This document shows positions 48,314-56,404 of a stretch of DNA of 64,000 nt, piece after piece. The first letter of the stretch is position 1. Every line of letters starts with the position of its first letter. Source of the DNA: Porphyridium purpureum (Eukaryota > Rhodophyta > Bangiophyceae > Porphyridiales > Porphyridiaceae); NCBI GenBank assembly GCA_008690995.1, contig VRMN01000012.1:1-64000 (forward strand), written 5' to 3'. Below the pieces are notes generated by a model that was not told the origin of the DNA, did not search any database, and saw nothing but the letters and a program-made list of their open reading frames with translations. The position numbers and the translations under genes are program-made.

Positions 48314-48623
48314 GCCACGATTTGGGGGGTTACCCCAATCGTCCGCTCGTGTCCCAGACCCCAAGCGTTCAAAACCAACGTCTTTTACTCTCTCTCCTCT
48401 CCTCTCCTCTCCTCTCTTTCTCCAATCCCCGCCGTGAAGCGGCAGAGCTTAAATACCCTACAACTAGACCCTAAAGCTAACCGGACCGCCCAGTTATTTT
48501 GGGGGCCGATGCACTGTACCGAGTGGTACAGTGCCCATTAGAATAGACTTTAGACTGTAACAAAAAAGATTAAAGAGGCGATTAGAAAAAGCTGCAGGTG
48601 GACAAAAGGGGTGGATCGTTACA
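48314..48623 (-). repeat. 3' LTR of element C
   Basis: 310 bp. On the minus strand it contains a TATA-like TATTTAA near 48448-48456 and, upstream of that, the dyad GCACTGTACC-gagt-GGTACAGTGC (48511-48534). A CTCTC/CCTCT run lies at 48385-48420. Confidence 0.96.
48511..48534. promoter_or_regulatory. 10-bp perfect dyad in the LTR of element C
   Basis: GCACTGTACC and GGTACAGTGC form a perfect inverted repeat around a 4-nt spacer, about 60 bp upstream of the LTR TATA-like box. The same dyad is at 55150-55173 in the 5' LTR, and a close version at 63321-63344 in the right-edge LTR-like promoter. It could be a dimeric transcription-factor site or a hairpin. Confidence 0.6.
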
Positions 48624-49517
48624 CATCTCACGCAACCCCTAAGCCCTACATCTACAAGAAAAAGTCCTGGCAGCCCGTCGGAGTAACCCGTGGGGAACCG
48701 TGCAAAGCGCGACCGAAAATGCGCGCGGCTACCGGACATAAAAAAAGAAAGAAACAACAGAAAAAACGCGCGAACCGAAGTCCGACCCAAGAGGTACAGT
48801 GTAAGTACTGTACACCCAACGACTGAACACCCGAGCACAGAGACGCACGCCCTTCAATCCGCGGAGGGAACCACGCGAAAGCGTCTCCCCACCAAACGAC
48901 TCCATGAATCACGGCACCATCGCGCACCAGCACGCTCAACACCGCCATGCATCCGCATGTCAAGCCACGCCTCGAAACTCCAACGCAAACCCCTTCAAAC
49001 ACGAGTGCGCGCGTCAGAGTTTCGCGAATATTTCGGCACCCGCAGCCCGAATCAGCGACCTCACCATTCGCAAACCGTCGAAGCTACGCATAAATCGTCT
49101 TCTCCAGTGCCTTCACCACATGCTGAAGCATGCGCGCGCACACGCACGAGTGCCCTGGCCAACCACAGCGCGACCAAACCGTGAAGACCCGAATTCTTCC
49201 GGCACTTTCGTGGTCGCCACCGACACGCGAATAACGACTGCTCTGTAATCGCTCAGGCTAGCGGGCTGAAACTTGGCAGCAAGCTGCACGCCACCGGAGC
49301 GCTGCTGGCAAGCCCCACAAGTTTACACAAGCCCTGCAAAAAACACTTCAAAAGCGAATACTTGTGCGGATTTTGCATGCCTCACATTTGCACCCGGTAC
49401 GAAGAAACCGGCCCTGCTCAAACGAGTACTTGATGCATTCTTGGTGACCGCAACGGTGCATCGGCGCACAACGGCAGAGGCATCCGAGCGTCTGACGAGT
49501 GCCGCTGGCTCCCAGCG
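48624..49517 (-). other. 3' internal region of element C
   Basis: Lies between the end of pol and the 3' LTR. Only low-quality frames are visible. It contains another dyad, GTACAGT-gtaagt-ACTGTAC (48794-48813), with the same core as the LTR dyad. Confidence 0.5.
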
Positions 49518-52500
49518 CTACCGGAAAGCACGACCACTGCGAGTCCGCAAAACATCCCCTTTTGACGCAAAGGAATCCTCGAACTCTCGCACGAGCGTCT
49601 CTGGAAGGTCCTCCGCGAGCTCCCACGTCCAGTCGGCGCGCTTCGCGCCGTACCAGGCCACCAAGAATTCGACTTGTCCGTCTCTCTCCCGGCGCTTCTG
49701 GAGACTGGAGATTTCCGTGAGCACGCTGCTCCGACGAGCGCTGTCTGCGTCAAAGTCGCTGCTTAGCTCCACGCTTGTGTCCACACGCTTGATGCGATCC
49801 ACATGCACAAAAAACTCCTCAGATGAGCTCCTGATAGTCGCCCGCGAGCCCTCAAGCGCCAAGAGTTCGTACGGTCCGACCCACGGTGCCTCCAACTTGC
49901 GCCCCTTCAGCGTTCCCAAGCCCCGCCACAGCATGACTGCGTCGCCAACCTTGACGAGCTGCCGCGCAGAAGTTCGGCTGACACTGGCTGCACTCCGTGC
50001 GAAGTTCTTCGCATGACTACGGTCAGACGCTGCCAGCGCCAGCGCGTGCATCATTTTGATGCGCCCGCGCAGCTGGTCAGCGAATGCTACAAATTCTTGC
50101 TCCGGCGCCTGCTCCTCTGGAACGATTGCTTGACTAAAGTCGTTTGCCGGGCGGCCAAACATGACCTCGTATGGGCTCAAACCGCCCAATGACGCATGCC
50201 GGGAAGCGTTGTACGCGTGTACTGCCAAAGGCAGAAACACGTCCCATCCCACATCAGCGTCATGGTCCGCCATTGCCCCCGCGAGCAGCCCACACAGCGT
50301 ACGATTGTACCGTTCGACTACTCCGTTCGCCTTCGGATTGTGCGCCAACGTGAACACTTTCCCAATCCCCAGTAATTGACTGATACGTGCCAAGAGTTCG
50401 GATCGAAAAGCTGGTCCGTTGTCACTCAAGAGCGCCTCGGGCGGCCCGAAAGGCGCCACCCACGCACTCAGGAGTCCGTCGGCTACCGACCGCGCCGTCT
50501 CATCCGCGACAGGCACGGCTACCGTAAACCTTGAAAAGAGGTCTGCAACCACCAGCACCTTGTCGAAACCACGCGCCGTTTTCGGCGAAATGGTGAGCAG
50601 ATCTGCTGCTACCAGCTCAAATCGCCTTGTTGGGCGCCGCCTCCCAATCGGAACCTGCTGCTGACGACTTCCCTTTCGTCGCGCACAGAAACGACACGAC
50701 TGCAAAAACTCACGGACGTCCGCCGTCCAACCAGGCCACCACCAGAGCCCACTTGCGACCCTGCCAATCGTCTTGGCGACGCCCATGTGGCCACTGGCGC
50801 TCGTCGAGTGGTAGTAACCGAGTACTCTACTCACGAGTGCGTCCGGCACCACACGCCTTAGCGGCTTTGTATGTGCCCATAGGATTCCATCTTCATCGCA
50901 GAAGTACTCGGGTTCGCTGTACTCCGGCCGCTGAGAATTCAAATTCGCTATTTCTTTAGCAATTTGTTCATCCTCCGCGTACGCCGCCTTGAGCTCCTCC
51001 TTGCTCGGAAGTTCTCGCGCCTTCTCCGAAGAGTTAGCTACCGATGTCACGATACGTGCCATGCGCTCGTCGTACGATTGCAAGGGCTCGTGAGCCGGAA
51101 GTGGCTGACGCGATAGCGCATCCGGCACCTTGTTGCTTGGCCCTTTTATGTACTCCAGCACGAAATTATAGTCCGACAGCGCGAGTGCCCACCGCGCCAA
51201 GCGCCCTCGCGGTTCCTTCAAATTCAAGAGCCACTTTAAAGGCTCGTGATCAGAACGAATGCAAATGGACTCTCCATAAAGGTAATGACGACATTTCCGC
51301 ACCGCCCAAACAACTGCTAAGCATTCGAGCTCTGTGATGGGATAATTCTTCTCCGCTGGAGTCAGCGCTCTCGACAGGAAACACACAGGATGGAACGAGG
51401 ATTCCAAACGCTGGTAAAGCGCGGCTCCAACGCCCAACGTTGATGCGTCCGTGTCAAGCACCCACGCAGCTCCCGGAATCGGTTGGTAAAGCACCACCGA
51501 AGGATCACACAGTGCTGTCTTCAGCCTCTCAAACGCCTCGCGTTGAGCTTTCCCGAAGCGACTGCTCCAATCGACGCACTGGACAGCCTGGCGTCTGCTG
51601 CTCTTCTTGGCCGACATCGCCAATCCCGCCAGCGCCTCTCGCAACGGCGCTGCGATCTTCTCGAAGCCCGGAACGAATGCTCGAAACCATCCCACGACGC
51701 CGAGGAAACGCTGTACCTCACTAGGATTAGCCGGAACCTCCCACGCGCGGATCGCCTCCACGTTCCGCCTCTTCGGCCGAATTTTTCCCCCCTCTACCTC
51801 GTGCCCCAAAAATTCGATAGACCTCGCCAGGAATGAGCATTTTGGGAGGGAAAACGTGAGCCCCTCCTCCTCGAACCTCTGTAGAACTTGGTCCAAGATT
51901 TCGAGGTGCTCTTCCTTTGACTTGGTGCCAACGATTAGGTCATCGATGTAGATCAAAGAGTTCTTCCAACGCAGATCCCCAAGAACGGTATTCATCAACC
52001 TTTGAAACGTCGCGGGGCTGTTCGACATGCCCTGCGCAATGACGCAATAGCGGAACAGTCCAAGCGGCGTAATCATGGCTGTCAAATCACGGGACTCCGG
52101 ATGCAGCGGTACTTGGAAAAACCCATCGGTCAAATCCAACGTGCTGAATAGCGAAAATCTTCCTGCCCAGTCAAGGCACTCTTGCACCAGCGGAATCGGG
52201 TACTTATCCTTGACGGTGACGGCATTAAGATTTCGGAAATCCGTTGTCAGCCTCCATGCACCAGTCGGTTTGCGCACGAGTACGTTCGCGGACGCGTACG
52301 GTCCACTACACGGCTCGAGGATTCCCTTTTTTAGAAGCGCCTTCACCATCGTCTCCTCCGCCACGCGCTCCGATTCAGAACGACGTCTGAGCTTCGCTGC
52401 GGGGAAACTGGCCCCATCTTCGGTACGAATGACGTGCTGTACAGACCGCGCACGCCCTGCTTCAGCGCGGAAGACTCGCCAATGCTTTTGCACGACTGCG

Positions 52501-53234
52501 AGGAACTCTTTCCGTACTGACGCACTTTCAACGTGATTCAAAGGGATCTCAGCAATCGCTTCGAGCGTCTCGCGCTCGATGACGTCTGGACGTTCCCAGC
52601 GAATGCTTGCAAGCTTCTGTCCTGCACCTATTTTGAGCGGTACTCGCGAAGAGTTCCGAACTCGCCACGAGCTTGGCTTTCGTGCGCTTGATCGCCCACT
52701 CTGCGGAAGCAAGACAGACACAGCTCGTTCCGTGAACGCTGGAATGACGACTTCTTGCGCACAGTGGATAAACGTTCGATCCTTATTTGTATTCGTAAAA
52801 CAAGGAATCCTCTCCCCACCGCGCATCTGCACACACTGTTTCGTCAAATTTATACACTCGGAGTGTCTATGCCAAAATTCCATCCCCACGATGAGCTCTT
52901 CAGCCAGCTCCTCGACGACCAGAACGCGCAGCGGTGTCTCGAGAGCGCCTAGACGCACGAGAACGACTGCTTCTTTTGCTGGACCCATTGTGCTTCCTTG
53001 TGCGTTGTCTACACGAGTCTTAGCTTTTTGCATTTGGGCACCCCAGCTCTCTGCGACTGCACGAGACGCATATGAGTCACCCGTCGCGCCTGTGTCCACC
53101 AGCGCTCGCGTCGGGATCCAACCCACGGTTCCACGCACGTAAAATAAAACAAACGGTCGTCGGTCTACGGACCCACGGACCGAACACAGGACCCGCCTGT
53201 CGAAAATGCGGACCTGCCCACATTCCAAGGACAC
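49518..53234 (-). CDS. pol: Pol polyprotein of element C with C-terminal chromodomain
   Basis: About 1238 residues and it looks whole. In order: aspartic protease (ALVDTGATGDSY), reverse transcriptase (LIYIDDLIVG), RNase H (WVLDTDASTLGVGAALYQ), integrase zinc-binding domain (H..H, then CRFCARRKG), integrase core (VAADLLT, LLSDNGPAFRSE, NGVVERYNR) and a chromodomain-like end (EISSLQKRRERDGQVEFLVA, WYGAKRADWTWELAEDL). Chromodomains in chromoviruses steer integration toward modified chromatin. The pol frame is in the same phase as gag, an arrangement that other retroelements express by stop-codon read-through. Confidence 0.95.
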   Translation of the reverse strand: MSLECGQVRIFDRRVLCSVRGSVDRRPFVLFYVRGTVGWIPTRALVDTGATGDSYASRAVAESWGAQMQKAKTRVDNAQGSTMGPAKEAVVLVRLGALETPLRVLVVEELAEELIVGMEFWHRHSECINLTKQCVQMRGGERIPCFTNTNKDRTFIHCAQEVVIPAFTERAVSVLLPQSGRSSARKPSSWRVRNSSRVPLKIGAGQKLASIRWERPDVIERETLEAIAEIPLNHVESASVRKEFLAVVQKHWRVFRAEAGRARSVQHVIRTEDGASFPAAKLRRRSESERVAEETMVKALLKKGILEPCSGPYASANVLVRKPTGAWRLTTDFRNLNAVTVKDKYPIPLVQECLDWAGRFSLFSTLDLTDGFFQVPLHPESRDLTAMITPLGLFRYCVIAQGMSNSPATFQRLMNTVLGDLRWKNSLIYIDDLIVGTKSKEEHLEILDQVLQRFEEEGLTFSLPKCSFLARSIEFLGHEVEGGKIRPKRRNVEAIRAWEVPANPSEVQRFLGVVGWFRAFVPGFEKIAAPLREALAGLAMSAKKSSRRQAVQCVDWSSRFGKAQREAFERLKTALCDPSVVLYQPIPGAAWVLDTDASTLGVGAALYQRLESSFHPVCFLSRALTPAEKNYPITELECLAVVWAVRKCRHYLYGESICIRSDHEPLKWLLNLKEPRGRLARWALALSDYNFVLEYIKGPSNKVPDALSRQPLPAHEPLQSYDERMARIVTSVANSSEKARELPSKEELKAAYAEDEQIAKEIANLNSQRPEYSEPEYFCDEDGILWAHTKPLRRVVPDALVSRVLGYYHSTSASGHMGVAKTIGRVASGLWWWPGWTADVREFLQSCRFCARRKGSRQQQVPIGRRRPTRRFELVAADLLTISPKTARGFDKVLVVADLFSRFTVAVPVADETARSVADGLLSAWVAPFGPPEALLSDNGPAFRSELLARISQLLGIGKVFTLAHNPKANGVVERYNRTLCGLLAGAMADHDADVGWDVFLPLAVHAYNASRHASLGGLSPYEVMFGRPANDFSQAIVPEEQAPEQEFVAFADQLRGRIKMMHALALAASDRSHAKNFARSAASVSRTSARQLVKVGDAVMLWRGLGTLKGRKLEAPWVGPYELLALEGSRATIRSSSEEFFVHVDRIKRVDTSVELSSDFDADSARRSSVLTEISSLQKRRERDGQVEFLVAWYGAKRADWTWELAEDLPETLVREFEDSFASKGDVLRTRSGRAFR

Positions 53235-53351
53235 CGGTAATAAATCTGTCGGGTCTTCCGGTGTCTCACACTTCCCAGCCTGCCCTTCCTGCAGCTGTAC
53301 GAAGCGTGACGACTGCCCTGCGGCAGTCTTTAACCCTTGGTGCGGTGCGGT

Positions 53352-54512
53352 TCATGCGGACCCAGGACCAGACGCATCTTTCGTCGGAAACTGCGTACGC
53401 GCACCCACCTGTCTCTCCTTCGCGGCCGCATCCGTGCACTCTCTAGCCCAATGGCCCGGCTGCTTGCACACGAAGCACACGTTGCTCGCCTGAAGCACGC
53501 GCGCTACCGCTTCCGCGATTGCGTTTACGGAATCCGCCGGCGACGGTTGCGACGCTGCTTGCGCGAAGGACTGCTCATCAAAATTTGAAATTTCGCGGTA
53601 TTCATCCTCTTCGATGGCGCGAACTACTTGTGCCCGCGCGCCGCCGTAGGTCGGCTTCAAATAAGTTGAGAATTCGAGTTTCTCTCCGTAGTTTGAAATG
53701 AGCTCGTGAAGGAGACCTTCATACTCTTGCTGGTTCGCATGCAAACGTGCCATCTCCCGATACTTTTTAGGGAGTCCTTCGACGAAGTCTACCTTTAAGT
53801 CGGTGTCAGGTATCTGTAAAGCAGCGGCAAGATTTCGCAAGTCCGTGTGGTACGAAGTGAGTGTTTCATCCCGCTTCAGCTTGCGACCACGATACTCCAC
53901 CCGAACGGAGTCCTGCGTTGCCTGCGACCAGAAACGTTGTCCGGCCCAGTTCCACCGCTCATCCGCGCTAGCATCGACCCGAAGGGTTCCATTCAATAGC
54001 GCGGCGTTAAACATATGTTCGGCAGCGCCACTAAACGCGTAGACGACTACCTCTCGGACCCATCTTGGCGGAAAACCTTCGACACAACGCTCCCATTTGG
54101 TCAGCGTATTCATGAACTTTAAATCACGTGGACCCGTGATCTCGTTGCCCTTCATGGCATCACGCACGGTTTTCTCGAACCGAGATCTTTCAAACAAGTC
54201 CTTCAAACGAGTGCTCTCGTTGGACGAGCCACTAGCTTGTCCTACGCTCGTTCTCTGAGCATAAGGATCCCTGTCAAGCAGTTGCGGCGGCGGCGATGTT
54301 TCTGCTAATCGCGCAGATACCGCTGCCGTGCCCAAGACTTCCTCTAACATGGACTTCAAGGAGTCCTTCAACTGGGAGAGCTGCTCCTCGACGCGCTCTT
54401 CCATCCCTGTGACCTTTTGTCGCAAGTCGTCAACATCTTTGCTGACCGACGATGCTGTTGGCCTGAACGCCTTCGCGGCCGAGCCCAACCCTAAAGGTTC
54501 TTGATCCGCCAT
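53352..54512 (-). CDS. gag: Gag of element C
   Basis: About 386 residues from the ATG at 54512 (MADQEPLGLGSAAKAF). It has an N-terminal coiled-coil-like region (VDDLRQKVTGMEERVEEQLS), a Gag helical domain with RFWSQATQDSVRVEY and LTSYHTDLRNLAAALQIPDT, and a CCHC zinc knuckle (CFVCKQPGHWAREC) near the C-terminus. It looks whole. It is not closely related to the gag of A and B. Confidence 0.92.
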   Translation of the reverse strand: MADQEPLGLGSAAKAFRPTASSVSKDVDDLRQKVTGMEERVEEQLSQLKDSLKSMLEEVLGTAAVSARLAETSPPPQLLDRDPYAQRTSVGQASGSSNESTRLKDLFERSRFEKTVRDAMKGNEITGPRDLKFMNTLTKWERCVEGFPPRWVREVVVYAFSGAAEHMFNAALLNGTLRVDASADERWNWAGQRFWSQATQDSVRVEYRGRKLKRDETLTSYHTDLRNLAAALQIPDTDLKVDFVEGLPKKYREMARLHANQQEYEGLLHELISNYGEKLEFSTYLKPTYGGARAQVVRAIEEDEYREISNFDEQSFAQAASQPSPADSVNAIAEAVARVLQASNVCFVCKQPGHWARECTDAAAKERQVGARTQFPTKDASGPGSA

Positions 54513-54598
54513 CGCGTCCCAGACGTGAAAACGGCAAAAAAGTAAAATCAACACAACTTTGAGTCCCAGACCCTCTACTACGATGCAAATGTCAAAAG

Positions 54599-54885
54599 GT
54601 GTCAGATCCCGGATCTACGCCCACCTACTCTGCCTTCTTACTCGGCAGAGATTTCTTGTACGAAAAACGAACAAAATCACACACGAAGCACGAAGCAACG
54701 AGTGTTGAACGAACGTCTCACGCAAACCCCGTGTCCGAGCCCGGCTCACCACACGCCCTGGTTTGTAGCTAGTGCTTAAAACAAAGGATTCCCAGATGCA
54801 CAGTGTCAGGTCCCAGACCTACGCCCACTGATAGAAACAAGGTTTCCACAGGCTTCAAGGTGTCAGGTCCCAGACCTACGCCCAC
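54599..54885. repeat. Three dispersed 26-bp repeats in the leader of element C
   Basis: The block GTGTCAGGTCCCAGACCTAC plus GCCCAC occurs at 54599-54624 (slightly diverged), 54803-54828 and 54860-54885, between the 5' LTR and gag. Each contains a short internal dyad (GGTCccaGACC). A role in packaging or leader folding is possible. Confidence 0.85.
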
Positions 54886-54937
54886 CTCTCCCGCCCCACT
54901 CGATCTACAACCGCAACATAAACCGCCGCCCCTGTGA

Positions 54938-54951
54938 CAATTCGCGAATTG
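54938..54951. other. 14-bp perfect palindrome abutting the 5' LTR of element C
   Basis: CAATTCGCGAATTG is self-complementary along its whole length and lies exactly where a tRNA primer-binding site is expected. No TGG-type tRNA match is evident immediately inside the LTR. Some Ty3/gypsy elements (Tf1 type) prime from their own RNA. Confidence 0.6.
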
Positions 54952-55262
54952 TGCCACGATTTGGGGGGTTACCCCAATCGTCCGCTCGTGTCCCAGACCC
55001 CAAGCGTTCAAAACCAACGTCTTTTACTCTCTCTCCTCTCCTCTCCTCTCCTCTCTTTCTCCAATCCCCGCCGTGAAGCGGCAGAGCTTAAATACCCTAC
55101 AACTAGACCCTAAAGCTAACCGGACCGCCCAGTTATTTTGGGGGCCGATGCACTGTACCGAGTGGTACAGTGCCCATTAGAATAGACTTTAGACTGTAAC
55201 AAAAAAGATTAAAGAGGCGATTAGAAAAAGCTGCAGGTGGACAAAAGGGGTGGATCGTTACA
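54952..55262 (-). repeat. 5' LTR of element C
   Basis: 311 bp, otherwise matching the 3' LTR. Followed by AACC, matching the bases before 48314. Confidence 0.96.
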
Positions 55263-56404
55263 AACCCGTTCCCAGTGACCCAAGAAGAACATCTACGATC
55301 TACTCAATGTTCCAAACGGAATCTCAATCATCTCTTTCACCTCTAATCTTCTATTGTGATCACCGCTTCGCATCGACAATTTGTGCCTCATTCTTAGTTG
55401 TCCTCTGCGACCGAATATAACTCGCCAAAGCGGAAATAAAGGCGGAGTACAGGCTATAGCAATAACCTCTTGCGCTGATATAGGCTCATACTTTAACATG
55501 CAGTGTACAAGGTTGAATAGAGGGTATACGACGGTAAACAAGCTCTGGCACTGTACGAAAAGCCTTGCGAAGCAGCAACGAGACCGAAGTTTGGGAGTGG
55601 GTTGAGTCGAGAAAGGCTGAGTTGAATAAAATCGGGGGCGAGCGCATGTCAGTCATTGGAAGCGCAAAGGCTTCGTTTACAATAGATTGAGTCCTATACC
55701 TGGAAAGTCAAAGTTACTGAAAGGTTACCGTGCACTTTGTCCTTAAAATTAAACCCACGTTCGCAGACATAGTGCATTGTGTTTTATATGGGTTGTATGT
55801 ACATTAAGCGTGCAGAGTACATATTGCGAGGGTTATCGGTAGCAGCGAATCTCATAGTATTCCTCTTAGAAGATGTTATATTAATGAATACATTAGAAGT
55901 GGCCATCGCATCATGAGGGTGTCTGGGCTACATTATCCGGCGTTCCTTCGTCTTGATAGTCTGTTGTGCAATCCGTAGCGAGCTTTAATCTAGGAGGGTT
56001 GTTTTTATTACCCGCTTCTCTGTGTGGCGTTGATGACCGACAAGCAGAGCGCCCCCGTGAACTCTTCTACCCCGATGCCCTCCAACTGACGGCCCGGTCG
56101 CAGAGCCCGGACGAGAGGCAGCTTTGTTGTGGTCGTCCGTGCTCACTGCAGCTTAAAACCTAGGTGTGAATTGGTACGAACAACACTTACTGATTCTCTC
56201 TTTCACAAAGCAAGAGGACAACAAACCTCCAGAAGGGACAGAGGCAACAAAATATTGGGCTGTATGAAACCCTGCTACTAGTCATGTAGTAGGGAAAACC
56301 TTACCCAACCAACAGAGTGAACATTCAAGAAGCAAAAGCAAATGGAGCCAATGACATCAGATGTCTTTGTCAACCGTCGGTCAGGGCAGTCACTGAGTTG
56401 ATAA
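55263..56404. other. Gene-poor region right of element C
   Basis: AT-richer host or fossil DNA with no supported ORF. It holds the second dispersed-repeat copy (56015-56185). It may include the 3' end of the copia fossil that follows. Confidence 0.5.
56015..56185 (+). repeat. Degenerate dispersed repeat, copy 2
   Basis: Shares CCCGATGCCCTCCAACTGAC and the downstream TAGGTGTG...TGGTAC(C/G)AACAACA block with 27645-27800, same orientation. It lies just beyond the 3' end of the copia fossil, so it could be part of that element's LTR. Confidence 0.55.

Larger units (their letters stand above)
48314..55262 (-). mobile_element. Ty3/gypsy chromovirus-type LTR retrotransposon, element C (complete)
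   Basis: A 6.95-kb element with LTRs at 48314-48623 (310 bp) and 54952-55262 (311 bp), TG...CA ends, flanked by AACC at 48310-48313 and 55263-55266 (a 4-bp target duplication). The LTRs appear identical apart from one length difference in a C run, so it is a very young insertion. Gag and pol lie on the minus strand and look whole. Pol ends in a chromodomain. It is a different lineage from copies A and B: LTR, gag and pol are only distantly related. About 890 bp (48624-49517) between pol and the 3' LTR has no recognised product. Confidence 0.97.
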
